Shown piece by piece: positions 9,452 through 17,228 of a DNA stretch of 40,863 nucleotides (the first letter of the stretch is position 1; the number at the start of each line of letters is the position of its first letter). Origin of the DNA: SURF-21 sp964510515 (GTDB lineage: Bacteria; Actinomycetota; Geothermincolia; Geothermincolales; RBG-13-55-18). The notes under the pieces are model-generated. The model saw only the letters and a program-made list of their open reading frames with translations. It searched no databases and was not told the origin of the DNA. The stretch is taken from NCBI GenBank assembly GCA_964510515.1, contig CAZEAU010000021.1, positions 1 to 40,863 on the forward strand, written 5' to 3'. A program made the translations under genes and the position numbers.

Positions 9452-11133
9452 ACCTTCGCGATCTTTTCCAGGTCGCTGCCCACATATTCCTGCAGCATCT
9501 GCTCGAGCCGGCAGGTGAAGGAGAGGAAGTCGTCGAACATGGCGGTGCGGTTTCCCACCAGCCTCCTTATCTCAGGCTGAAGGTTGTGTTTGCTGTAGTA
9601 AGTATCCTTGTAGTAGGTGGCGATGATGGCCGCGACGTAGGAAGCAAGCCGATCTGAGAGTTTCATCCTGCCGTGTCGTGCCCGGGACGTCCGGTCCGCG
9701 AAGTCCGGGTGATTGACATATACATTGATGGTGTCCTCGACCAGGCTGGCCCTGGGGATGGTCCCGTCCTCCTGGATGAGCGCATCGAGGGCGGTGTCGT
9801 CGAAGCGCACCACAAAACCGCTGCCGCGGCGACGGCGGCCGGAGAGATCGCCCTCTCCCTCTTGCACGCTCGCTCTCTCGCCCTCCGGCTCCCCCGTCTC
9901 CTGCCCCGCCTCGCCGTCCCCCTCTCCCGGACTCGCCTCGCCGTCCCCCTCCCCCGGACTCGTCAGCTCCAGGTCCGAGTCCGGCGCCTCCGCCAGGCCG
10001 ACGTCGCCCCCGGCGGCGAAGATCTCCCTCAGGATCATACGGTCCTCCCTGGCGATCTGCTCCAGGAGCCGGGTAAGCAGGCTGCCCAGACGCCCCAGGC
10101 TCTCCGCGTTGGTGGACTGCACGATCTTGCTCAGGGCGGAGTGTATCTCCTCCTCCACTTCAGCGATTCCCTCATAGACGGCCCTGCGCTTCTTGGTGCG
10201 CTTGAAATCCGAGCGATCCAGGGTGGGCTCGAGGTTCCCATTCATCTCGATATACCCGACGAGGTGGGGGTGGGCCCAGACCTTTCCCTTGTATGGAGAA
10301 CAGTTGTAGTAGGATTTCATTTTGGCCACCTCCTCGATGCGCCGCCCCATGTTCAGAAAGAGGGGTGGTTTGTCGGGTATGGGATTCTCGCAGACCTTGA
10401 GGCGGATCTCCATGGGATGGGGAAGGATTATATCCAGGTCCTGTTTGCCGTCTCTTACCCTCTCGATGACATACTCGAAATCCCTGCCATCAAAGACACC
10501 GATATCGTAGGGTTTGCAGATATGGACCCTGTTGCCCTCCACCACCTGGATATTCAACCTCTCGCGCCGCAGCAGGTGATTGAAGTGCAGCTCGATCTCG
10601 TTGACCAGCTCCTGGGGGTTCACCTCTTTCCACCACCCGCCGCCGAACTCCCCGAGCTTGACTACCGTTCCCGAAGGGAAGGGGAAGACGCGCGCGGGCA
10701 GCGCTTCCTCATCGGGGATATCGTTGGTGTCACGGTCGATGACCATCCTCCAGAGCTCGTCGTCCAGCGACTTGGTGATGATCTCCAGCCTCTTGCAGCA
10801 GGCGCGGAAGGCATGCACGCCGAAGCCGAACTGTCCGTTGGTCCACGGTTGCGCTTTCTTGTCGGAGCTCCCCACATATTCCACCACGCGCACGAGTTTT
10901 TCCCGGTTCATCCCGCGGCAGTTGTCGGTGATGGTCACCTCGCGCTTCTTGGCATCGACGTCCACGGTGATCTCGATGAGATAGGGATACGAGCCACTCT
11001 CCTTATGGTAGGTCTCGGCGTCGTCCAGCGAGTTGTCGATATATTCCATGATCACCCGCGTGGCGCTCTGGTACATGCCCGCTATGTGGCGGAGCAGTTC
11101 CTGCGGGTCTGGTATGTTGATCCTCCTGGTCAC
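9448..11133 (-). CDS. GHKL (Hsp90/MutL/MORC-type) ATPase
   Basis: 561 residues, GTG start. The N-terminus carries the three Bergerat-fold ATP motifs: N-box MEYIDNSLDDA (Glu30, Asn34), G1 box DNCRGM at 70-75 (Cys replaces the usual first Gly) and G2 box GQFGFGVHAF at 100-109. A transducer-like region follows to about residue 330, including the charged DRSDFKRTKKRRA. Residues 385-435 are an acidic low-complexity linker with a tandem SPGEGDGEA repeat. The C-terminal domain (440-561) has VNHPDFADRTSRARHG and ends in helices. The overall pattern resembles MORC-like prokaryotic GHKL ATPases of uncertain function, some found in conflict or DNA-repair settings. It is followed, with a 4-nt overlap, by an unrecognised basic helical protein gene. 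Confidence 0.85.
   Translation of the reverse strand: MTRRINIPDPQELLRHIAGMYQSATRVIMEYIDNSLDDAETYHKESGSYPYLIEITVDVDAKKREVTITDNCRGMNREKLVRVVEYVGSSDKKAQPWTNGQFGFGVHAFRACCKRLEIITKSLDDELWRMVIDRDTNDIPDEEALPARVFPFPSGTVVKLGEFGGGWWKEVNPQELVNEIELHFNHLLRRERLNIQVVEGNRVHICKPYDIGVFDGRDFEYVIERVRDGKQDLDIILPHPMEIRLKVCENPIPDKPPLFLNMGRRIEEVAKMKSYYNCSPYKGKVWAHPHLVGYIEMNGNLEPTLDRSDFKRTKKRRAVYEGIAEVEEEIHSALSKIVQSTNAESLGRLGSLLTRLLEQIAREDRMILREIFAAGGDVGLAEAPDSDLELTSPGEGDGEASPGEGDGEAGQETGEPEGERASVQEGEGDLSGRRRRGSGFVVRFDDTALDALIQEDGTIPRASLVEDTINVYVNHPDFADRTSRARHGRMKLSDRLASYVAAIIATYYKDTYYSKHNLQPEIRRLVGNRTAMFDDFLSFTCRLEQMLQEYVGSDLEKIAKV
9910..9965 (-). repeat. Tandem 27-bp repeat inside the GHKL ATPase linker
   Basis: Two adjacent near-identical copies encode SPGEGDGEA twice (residues 392-409). 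They differ by one or two silent changes. This indicates recent in-frame duplication in a flexible acidic linker between the ATPase/transducer and C-terminal domains. Confidence 0.6.
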
Positions 11134-11355
11134 GACGTACCACCGCCCGCATTGCGAACACAGGGTCGACCGCGAATCATGACATTAACATACCACGGCT
11201 AAGTGATAGTTTTCTGTCTTGCTGTTGCGCCAGGCTGGAATCGACAGGGAGCGGGACTCCCTGATCAGGCGCACCGACCTGAGAGCCCGCGCCGCGCAAG
11301 GCCTGCGGGCCGGAGACAGCTTTCTCATCATGCATTCTGAGGTTAATGACTCCCC

Positions 11356-11490
11356 TTATCGCTTCATCGAGAAGTACTGGCGCAGGGCCTCCCGCACTAC
11401 ATCGCTCCTGTTGACATGCCCGCGTTTCGTCGCCTGGTCGAGCTTCTTCTTCAAGCTGGCAGGAAGGCTTATGGTCACGGACTCTCTCAT
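11356..11490 (-). CDS. Ribbon-helix-helix (CopG/Arc-type) DNA-binding protein, orphan
   Basis: 44 residues: a short beta strand MRESVTISLP, a Lys-rich helix SLKKKLDQATKRG, then VNRSDVVREALRQYF. This is the classic RHH pattern (strand, helix, SxxVREAL helix) found in antitoxins and small repressors that bind DNA as dimers. ATG at 11488-11490 is preceded by AGGGGTGAT at a good distance. A toxin partner would be expected next door, but downstream (11134-11355) I see no ParE, RelE or PIN-like frame. It lies 25 nt downstream of an IS21 transposase remnant, so the toxin may have been lost. Confidence 0.75.
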   Translation of the reverse strand: MRESVTISLPASLKKKLDQATKRGHVNRSDVVREALRQYFSMKR

Positions 11491-11515
11491 GTAGATCACC
11501 CCTGGGTTCATCGTA

Positions 11516-11635
11516 TTACAATCTATCACAGCTGAAAAGATTGTCTTTGGCCAGGAGATCGGGCGTCAATGCTGCAAGACAAGTGGTGAGGCCCACCTCA
11601 TGGGTGAGCCTCAGGATCTCTCTCGCCTTCCTCAT
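11516..11635 (-). pseudogene. IS21-family transposase (IstA) N-terminal remnant
   Basis: A 39-codon frame begins MRKAREILRLTHEVGLTT, close to the usual IstA N-terminus (M-x-K-I-R-E-I-L-R-L-x-x-E-x-G-L). It then loses similarity and stops at 11516-11518. Full IstA is about 400-500 residues, so this is a decayed stub. TTATCT and GAGG lie just before the ATG. The iterated AAGCTGGACA motifs on its upstream side (11798-11853) fit the multiply repeated ends of IS21 elements. The identification rests on about 18 residues plus this layout. Confidence 0.55.
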
Positions 11636-11797
11636 AGATAACCTCCCTGCCGACACAATCCTCTCCTTTCTCTCGAAGAGGATTATCCACTCTTGGAGGG
11701 TTATCCGGCGAGGCTTCTGCCGCGGTGTTTGCCGCCGACGATGTTTCCGTCAGCGATTGCATGAAGGTGGACACCTATTTGCATCTGTGGCCGAAAA

Positions 11798-11866
11798 TGT
11801 CCAGCTTGGATGCAATTCAGTGTCCAGCTTCCCCGCAATCAGGTGTCCAGCTTGATGCAGAAGAGT
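11798..11866 (-). repeat. Three 23-bp iterons, likely IS21-type left end
   Basis: TGTCCAGCTT (AAGCTGGACA on the minus strand) occurs at 11798-11807, 11821-11830 and 11844-11853, exactly 23 bp apart, each followed by a partly conserved GCAATCAG-like spacer. An inverted GTGGACACC lies at 11767-11775. IS21-family elements carry such multiple transposase-binding repeats just inside their ends. No opposite end was found in the window. The rest of 11636-11985 holds no gene I can support. Confidence 0.55.
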
Positions 11867-11985
11867 TCTTATCAAAATTGCATCAGCCCAGAGCCGTATT
11901 GATCATTTGTTGATCAGGAAAGCGCAAACGAAGCCCCCCGATAAATCCATTGTCTTATGGGGTCTCCTCTTCGGCAAGAGGCCCG

Positions 11986-13014
11986 CTACTCGTTGGTTAT
12001 CTGATAGACCTCGCCGGTTTGCTTGTCCACCCCGAACCAGCCGTAGAGGGTTTGGTCGCCGCCGTAGGGTTGGTTGAAGAGATAGAAGACGTACCTGGTG
12101 TCCTCCTCCGTTACGGTGTAGAAGGCGTAGGGGGTTCCCCAGAACCACGACGACAGCTCCGGCATCTCGAGGAGCGCGCTGAAGGCCTCCTCCTCGGAGT
12201 CGATGGGAAGGATCACGTCCACCTTGACGGTGTCCTCCACGGTCTCCCAGTCCTGCATGGAGATGAGCAGGTCCATCAGGGACGCCAGCTCGTCCAGGTC
12301 GAAACCAATCTCCTTCAGGAAGTCGGCGGTCAGGTACCATTCGCCGTCCACCTTCTGCAGGCGCACGTAAGACATGTCGGTCTCAGGCGCCTCCTCGCTG
12401 ACCTTATCGCCGTCCTCGTCGGTGTAGGTCATGGTGCCGTCCGCGAACTCGACCTCGGCACTGTCGCCGTCTATGCGGGTGTCCATCTTCCTTATATCTA
12501 TCACCAGGTCGTCCGGCACCGATTCGAAGAAGTGCTCGAAGAAGAGGTCGTAGTATTCGCCCAGGGCACTCTCGAGTTCGGCGCGGAAGGAGGGGTCGAA
12601 CGTGGACACGAGCAGGTCGGCGTCCTTGTCCTCCCAGGACGCAAGGAAGTTGCGCGCCACCTCTTCGGCCGCGGCGACCTCGGCGCCGGAGGGTCCGGCA
12701 AAGACCACGAAGACCAGCACCAGGACGACGGCGACCAGCGCTGCAAACCCGAGGCCTCCGAGCGCCCAGGGCAGGGGAGACCTGTGCCTGGGGGCGGGGT
12801 AGGGGCCGGGCTGAGCGGGAGGTTGACCCGCGTGAGGCCGGCTCATGGGAGGCCCGGGTGGTGCGGGGGGCTGAGCAGCCGGGCCCTGCTGTGCCCCCTG
12901 CCCCGCTTGCGCGGCCGTGCCGGCCTGCCCGGCTCCGGCGTCCACCCGCGCTCCGCAATAGGGGCAGAACCCGGCACCGTCACTAATCTCCTTGCCGCAT
13001 TTCGAGCAAAACAT
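11986..13014 (-). CDS. Zinc-ribbon, single-membrane-segment protein of unknown function
   Basis: 342 residues. It starts MFCSKCGKEI with Cys3, 6, 17 and 20 forming a zinc-ribbon knuckle. A Pro/Gly/Gln-rich linker (28-80) leads to one membrane helix (about 82-106, PWALGGLGFAALVAVVLVLV). The acidic C-terminal 235 residues resemble a lumazine-binding/NTF2-like sensor repeat (VARNFLASWEDKDADLLVSTF). It is probably anchored with the ribbon inside and the sensor outside. ATG 13014 is preceded by GGGGAAG; GTG 13041 in frame is possible. Another protein of the same plan lies at 14753-15976. Confidence 0.7.
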   Translation of the reverse strand: MFCSKCGKEISDGAGFCPYCGARVDAGAGQAGTAAQAGQGAQQGPAAQPPAPPGPPMSRPHAGQPPAQPGPYPAPRHRSPLPWALGGLGFAALVAVVLVLVFVVFAGPSGAEVAAAEEVARNFLASWEDKDADLLVSTFDPSFRAELESALGEYYDLFFEHFFESVPDDLVIDIRKMDTRIDGDSAEVEFADGTMTYTDEDGDKVSEEAPETDMSYVRLQKVDGEWYLTADFLKEIGFDLDELASLMDLLISMQDWETVEDTVKVDVILPIDSEEEAFSALLEMPELSSWFWGTPYAFYTVTEEDTRYVFYLFNQPYGGDQTLYGWFGVDKQTGEVYQITNE

Positions 13015-13297
13015 GGCTTCCCCATGCTCGTTTCCCGCCACATTCCCCTGCAGTTTTCACCAGCCTCGGGCGCCCGGGTCTGTCCACGGGCCGTCCGAAG
13101 GCATCCTCGCCCGAGTTTACCGAGTTGGAGAACCGAATGTCCACCAAAGTCTCCATTGATGCCGAAATCCGTCGCGTTAGAGTCCCCGGTAGTGGTGTAT
13201 GAGTGATGAGGATCGCCAACAAGAGGTTAGCATATCCTGTTTCGAGAGTCATAGATAAAGTGGTTGCCCGATATTTCAAGCCTTCTCTTGTCATCCC

Positions 13298-14548
13298 TCA
13301 GGAAGCCAGCCACCACCAGGGAACGGCGATTACCTTGCTATGGAGATGGCGAATGGCGTTCCCCGCATGTACCAGCAGGCCCCGTATCGCCCTGGGGTGT
13401 TCCTCGAGGAAAGCAAGGAGGTTCTTGATATCGTTGAAGGAGGGCCGGGTGGTCATCTTGACCTCAACCGCCACCAGGTTCCTGCCTTGCTCCAGCACGA
13501 AATCTACCTCCCGGCCTCCAGCGGTCCACCAGAAGTAGATACGCGTGCGCGGGACCTGTAATTCCGCGTCCGCACGCAGTTGCAGATGGACCAGGCATTC
13601 GAAGAGGCCGCCCAGCTCACGGGCAGTATGCAGGGAATCCATATCGTGATAGCCGGCAAGAAAGGCGCTCAGCCCTGGATCGATAAAATACAGCTTTGGA
13701 GACTTGATGATGCGCTTGCTGCGGCTGGCGGTGAAAGGGGGCACCCTCACCAGCAGGTTCGATACCTCGAGCAGCTTGATATAGCGGTAGACGGTAGGCT
13801 GGCTTATGCCGGTATCCCGCGCCAGGGCGCTCTGATTCAAAACGCTGCCGGTCCGCAGGGCCAGCGCGCCGAGGAGGCGACGGAAATCAACCAGGTTCTC
13901 TATCTGGGAGAGCTCCCTCAAGTCCCTCTCCAGGTAGGTCCTGACGTAGCTCTCCCACCACAGCAAAACGTCCCCGGGCTCGCTCAAATCAAAAAGAGGC
14001 GGCATAGATCCTCTGAGGATGTAAGGCAAAGGGTCTTCCTTCCTCGCGTTCCTCTCGTCCAACGGGAAGTCCTTCTCCATGATCCGAGCAAGCCTGGACG
14101 GTTTGCCGCCCCTCCCCTTCATCTCCCGATAGGTGAAGGGCAGCATCTCCATGTATATGGCCCTGCCCGCCAGGGACTCCGTCACCTTGCTCATGAGCAG
14201 CAGGTTGGATGAGCCCGATAGCAGGAAGCGCTTCTTGCGTTTGCTGCGGTCCACCTCCAGTTTGACTGCTTCTAGCGTCTGCGGTGCTTTCTGTACCTCG
14301 TCGATAATTACCTCGTCGTGTCCCTCCCAGAGGGATGCAGGGTCCTCCCTCGCCTGCCCCAGCAGCGAGAAGTCATCCAGGTTTATGTAGTGAAATCCCC
14401 CGAGTTCGTTCCTTAAGAAAGTGCTTTTCCCAACCTGGCGAGGCCCGGTTATCGCCACGACCGGAAAGGAGCCCAGTGCTGATTCGACCTTGGGCCCCAG
14501 ATCTCTTTGCTTATATACTATTTCATGTACTGAATATATTTCATTCAT
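13298..14548 (-). CDS. AAA-type ATPase with DUF4143 C-terminus
   Basis: 416 residues. Walker A is TGPRQVGKST (34-43) and Walker B VIIDEVQ (80-86), followed by the sensor-like FLLSGSSN. The winged-helix segment TGISQPTVYRYIKLLEVSN (about 247-265) and the nuclease-like VDFVLEQGRNLVAVEVKMT near the end are the standard AAA_14 plus DUF4143 architecture. These ATPases are common in accessory DNA and their role is unsettled. The last block resembles PD-(D/E)XK (D...ExK), though it is often thought inactive. The first codons are AT-rich and there is no clear ribosome site. Confidence 0.88.
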   Translation of the reverse strand: MNEIYSVHEIVYKQRDLGPKVESALGSFPVVAITGPRQVGKSTFLRNELGGFHYINLDDFSLLGQAREDPASLWEGHDEVIIDEVQKAPQTLEAVKLEVDRSKRKKRFLLSGSSNLLLMSKVTESLAGRAIYMEMLPFTYREMKGRGGKPSRLARIMEKDFPLDERNARKEDPLPYILRGSMPPLFDLSEPGDVLLWWESYVRTYLERDLRELSQIENLVDFRRLLGALALRTGSVLNQSALARDTGISQPTVYRYIKLLEVSNLLVRVPPFTASRSKRIIKSPKLYFIDPGLSAFLAGYHDMDSLHTARELGGLFECLVHLQLRADAELQVPRTRIYFWWTAGGREVDFVLEQGRNLVAVEVKMTTRPSFNDIKNLLAFLEEHPRAIRGLLVHAGNAIRHLHSKVIAVPWWWLAS

Positions 14549-14752
14549 GTTATGAATAGTATGTTACTCCCGCCTTCCTGTAAAGTGCAGCTCCTTTGCA
14601 TACTGAGATGCCCACCTGAAAACCCTTGTGGCGCCGAATTAGCATGGGAGGTCGAACACAGAACATCGGGATCCTCGGGTGCCGCCACCACAACAGCCTC
14701 GAAGAGAGCGGCAATACTGCGCGGCTTCACCCAGTCAGGAAGATTTTAAGGG

Positions 14753-15976
14753 CTACTGTACATCGATATATTTTGCTTTGATCTGGGGCAGCGTTATAGT
14801 GAAACCAGCCACGGAAGTGTAGGTGTGGCTTCCCGTAATCTCCCCGTAAACCACCAGAATACTATCCTCAACTGCTGGTGTTGTTCCATCGTAAACCACA
14901 TAGATTGTGTCCTTCCACCACCCGTAACCCCTCGGCGTTATGTCCATCCGTATGTCGGTCTTACCGCCGCTCTCCATTACTTGAACCGCTTTCCCCCGAT
15001 AGCGGCAGCGGGTTCCAGCAAAAGCCTCAGGGTTCTTGTTGAGATTTGGATACGGGGGGCCCGCGGGGCACGATGCCTTATATTGATCTGGCGGCAGTTC
15101 CCCAGTAATAGAAATGGAATAGGTGTCTTTTTTGCCATCCACTTCGACCTCAAAGGCCAGGGCGTTTGGACCCTCGGCAATCTCCGCGACTACCGAGAAC
15201 CGCATATCCTCGTCCAGGGGCACGGGGTTTGCGTTGAACATTATCTGACAAGCCTCTTTGGCGGTGCCCCCAAACTCGTTCGGCCCCGTTGTGAGTGTAC
15301 GGCCTAGGGGGAGGTTCTCAATAGTTATGAAATCGTGTGCCCGCATTTTCCCGCCATACTTGATGCGCCACACCTCGCAACTCTTTACAGGACCAGCAAC
15401 CGAAAAAGCTTCGCTAATACTTCTCCACTCACCCCTTTCAAGGGCGACTGGAACTTCTATACCCTCCTCCCCCTCGCTGGTCTGCAAAGAGAGCTCTATC
15501 GTAGCGGTACCCGCCCACTTGACTTGGGCATTTCCCGTAAGCTCATACGAATATTTCTGGTCAGCGTCCTGCTCGCCCTTTATAAGCGTAAGGTTGACGG
15601 TTAAATCACCCTCGATATGCTCTCCAAGCTCGATTCTGTCTGGATAGTTGGGTCTGGTGAACAACACAACACTGACAACTATTGCCACGACCACCAGAAG
15701 AGCCACGCTGCCCAGCAGTATTTTCTTTCCAAACCTCTCCCCAATGGAGCCAAGCATGTGCTTGACCCGCCCCCCCAGCGAAACCTTGGCCGACATAGAA
15801 GGTGCTTGGGGCGGTATTGGTTGTGGTGCTTGGGTTGGTGTTGTTGAGGGGAATGCTTGGATTGGTGGGGGGTCAGGCGGGGTCTCCCGCAACAGCGCCG
15901 CGGGATTCGGTTCTCCACAGTTGGGACAAAACCTGAAAGAATCATCATACTCCTGGGTGCACTTCGGGCAATCCAT
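14753..15976 (-). CDS. Zinc-ribbon, single-membrane-segment protein with unknown extracytoplasmic domain
   Basis: 407 residues. MDCPKCTQEYDDSFRFCPNC places Cys at 3, 6, 17 and 20, the same spacing as the protein at 11986-13014. A Pro-rich linker (30-60), one membrane helix (about 86-106, ILLGSVALLVVVAIVVSVVL) and a beta-rich C-terminal half of about 300 residues follow. The latter reads like one or two immunoglobulin-like sandwiches plus an OB-like end (AGTRCRYRGKAVQV). I chose ATG 15976 because it begins the zinc ribbon and follows GGGGGTTGGC; the frame is open further upstream without recognisable content. The gene is less GC-rich than its neighbours, which fits an acquired gene. Confidence 0.72.
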   Translation of the reverse strand: MDCPKCTQEYDDSFRFCPNCGEPNPAALLRETPPDPPPIQAFPSTTPTQAPQPIPPQAPSMSAKVSLGGRVKHMLGSIGERFGKKILLGSVALLVVVAIVVSVVLFTRPNYPDRIELGEHIEGDLTVNLTLIKGEQDADQKYSYELTGNAQVKWAGTATIELSLQTSEGEEGIEVPVALERGEWRSISEAFSVAGPVKSCEVWRIKYGGKMRAHDFITIENLPLGRTLTTGPNEFGGTAKEACQIMFNANPVPLDEDMRFSVVAEIAEGPNALAFEVEVDGKKDTYSISITGELPPDQYKASCPAGPPYPNLNKNPEAFAGTRCRYRGKAVQVMESGGKTDIRMDITPRGYGWWKDTIYVVYDGTTPAVEDSILVVYGEITGSHTYTSVAGFTITLPQIKAKYIDVQ

Positions 15977-16280
15977 GCCAACCCCCTTATTCTGTACGCC
16001 AAAGCCCGAGCCCCACCTAGAGAAAGTATAGCAGGCGGTGCAATGGTATGGGTTTGGCAGGAGAAATTTATGTGGGGTGCGCGTCAATGCCCAACACAGC
16101 GCGGCCTGGCGAGGTGGGGGTGCCCGAACTAAGAAACCGACACGCAAAGCTGTAATATGCTTGGGCAGCACGCCCAATAGCGCACCTCTGAATCACGTCC
16201 ATGAGTGGAATATCAACTCGGTTTACCATTGTGGCAAATATGTGGCTTGCGGGAGTGCCCGTGTTTCTTACAAGCAACGA
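15977..16280. other. Intergenic region between the zinc-ribbon gene and tRNA-Tyr
   Basis: About 300 nt with lower GC than the rest. I found no gene, RNA or repeat. It should contain the promoter of the minus-strand zinc-ribbon gene, but no good -35/-10 pair stands out. Confidence 0.4.
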
Positions 16281-16310
16281 GCAGGCCCGAGGAAAAAACC
16301 TCTGGCCTGC
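16281..16310 (-). terminator. Hairpin downstream of tRNA-Tyr
   Basis: On the minus strand GCAGGCCAGAGG pairs with CCTCGGGCCTGC (12 bp, one mismatch) around a TTTTTT loop, starting 12 nt after the tRNA 3' end. Only TCGTTGCTTGT follows, so it is a plausible but not textbook intrinsic terminator. Confidence 0.5.
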
Positions 16311-16321
16311 TTCCATATTTC

Positions 16322-16406
16322 TGGTGGGGGAGGGTGGATTTGAACCACCGTAGGCTGTGCCAACGGATTTACAGTCCGTCCCCTTTGGCCACTCGGGTAC
16401 TCCCCC
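16322..16406 (-). tRNA. tRNA-Tyr (GUA), CCA encoded
   Basis: On the minus strand the acceptor arms are GGGGGAG (16406-16400) and CTCCCCC (16332-16326), followed by discriminator A and an encoded CCA (16324-16322). The D arm (CCGAGTGGCCAAAGG), the anticodon loop CTGTAAATC giving GUA, a long class II variable arm and the T loop TTCAAATC are all present. A class II tRNA with GUA is tRNA-Tyr. Its 5' end lies only 18 nt after the anti-anti-sigma gene stop on the same strand, so the two may share transcripts. Confidence 0.97.
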
Positions 16407-16424
16407 GTAAACTCGGGGCCCCGT

Positions 16425-16778
16425 TCAGTCGTCGAGGCACCGCTGCAAATTATCGTAAATGGAGAAGACTTTGTCCAGACCGGTGATGGCAAAAACCTTC
16501 AAAATGTTGCGCCTCTCGCAGATGAGGCAGATCTTGCCCCCCTCCGTGCTGGTCTTCTTGAGCGCCGCCACCAGCACCCCGAGCCCGGTGGAATCCATGA
16601 ATTCCAGGCCGTTGAGGTCGATGATGAGGTCTGTCTTCCCCGATTCGATCGCCCTGTAGGCGGCTTCTTTGAATACCGCCGCGGTGGAGAGGTCAATCTC
16701 CCCGTGCAGTTCCAGCACGGGAACGCCGCCCATCTCTTTGACCTCGGCTTTGAGGAACACTCCCCCTGCGTCGTCCAA
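16425..16778 (-). CDS. Anti-anti-sigma factor (STAS domain, RsbV/SpoIIAA type)
   Basis: 117 residues with the full STAS fold: VPVLELHGEIDLSTAAVF, then IIDLNGLEFMDSTGLGVLV containing the phosphorylatable Ser63, then a conserved C-terminal helix. Unphosphorylated RsbV-type proteins bind the RsbW kinase and release the sigma factor. TTG start at 16778-16776 behind AAGGAGAG. The matching anti-sigma and sigma genes lie about 450 bp away in the opposite direction, an unusual split of the normal rsbV-rsbW-sigB order. tRNA-Tyr follows directly downstream. Confidence 0.92.
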   Translation of the reverse strand: MDDAGGVFLKAEVKEMGGVPVLELHGEIDLSTAAVFKEAAYRAIESGKTDLIIDLNGLEFMDSTGLGVLVAALKKTSTEGGKICLICERRNILKVFAITGLDKVFSIYDNLQRCLDD

Positions 16779-17000
16779 GTTCTCTCCTTCCCCGAGGCAT
16801 CCTTACCACTGCACCATCATACAGTTTAGCACGACCAGCCTTATCGGCCATAACAACCAGGCTCGCGGACAAACCGTCCGCTCGCGCGATTCAAACAAGC
16901 CCGGTCTCGCAATCCACTCCCGACCGCCGTAACCGCCCCCCTCCCAGGCAACTCTCCGCCGCCCCTCGCCCAGCCGACTCCCGTTCTCCCTCCGAGGATA

Positions 17001-17024
17001 GTTTAAAAGTAAGCGTAGGGGGAA
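17001..17024 (+). promoter_or_regulatory. SigB/SigF-type promoter motif upstream of the anti-sigma gene
   Basis: GTTTAA (17001-17006), a 12-nt spacer, then GGGGAA (17019-17024). This resembles the GTTTAA-N12-14-GGGTAT consensus of general-stress sigma factors and would allow autoregulation of the downstream anti-sigma/sigma pair. The -10 half matches the consensus only partly, and the leader to the start codon would be about 190 nt. Confidence 0.4.
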
Positions 17025-17083
17025 CATCTATAAGCGTCCAAGGCGTATGGCGGCATTGGACAAATAGGATAGACTTTGTTTTA

Positions 17084-17164
17084 GCGCGGCGTTGTGAGGC
17101 AAGCGTTCGATCGGCGCGGCGTCGTGAGGCAAAGTGAGACAAGCGTTCGATCGGCGCGGCGTCG
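17084..17164 (+). repeat. Short tandem repeat upstream of the anti-sigma gene
   Basis: A 24-bp block, AAGCGTTCGATCGGCGCGGC plus GTCG, occurs at 17101-17124 and again at 17141-17164 (period 40). A related GCGCGGCGTTGTGAGGC precedes it at 17084-17100. The block contains the palindrome CGATCG and lies in the leader of the anti-sigma/sigma transcript if that starts at the SigB-like motif. Confidence 0.65.
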
Positions 17165-17228
17165 CAACGCAAAGAGGGCTGAACGAGCGCGCGGCGCGGC
17201 GGTGCAAGACATGCGGGAGGTGAGGCCA

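Larger units (their letters stand above)
16779..17228. other. Divergent regulatory region of the sigma module
   Basis: This 450-nt region separates the divergent anti-anti-sigma and anti-sigma genes. It contains a SigB-like promoter motif (17001-17024) and a short tandem repeat (17084-17164). No further gene or RNA is convincing; the left half (16800-17000) is GC-rich and I could not assign the promoter of the minus-strand gene. Confidence 0.5.

Noticed and set aside
11219..11355. Toxin gene partner for the RHH protein
   Set aside because: The short frames on either strand lack RelE/ParE or PIN residues; the best minus frame (48 codons) has no similarity I can support.
13042..13297. Small gene between the zinc-ribbon and DUF4143 genes
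   Set aside because: The frames are short, without ribosome sites or recognisable content.
14549..14752. Recombinase C-terminal fragment (plus strand, ILRGFTQSGRF)
   Set aside because: Too short and no catalytic residues; nothing else supports it.
16322..16345. attL/attR of an integrated element at tRNA-Tyr
   Set aside because: The 3' end of the tRNA is not repeated elsewhere in the window and no integrase gene is present.
16779..16830. tRNA-like D-arm sequence (GGTGCAGTGGTAAGGATGCC, minus strand)
   Set aside because: No matching acceptor stem, anticodon or T arm around it.
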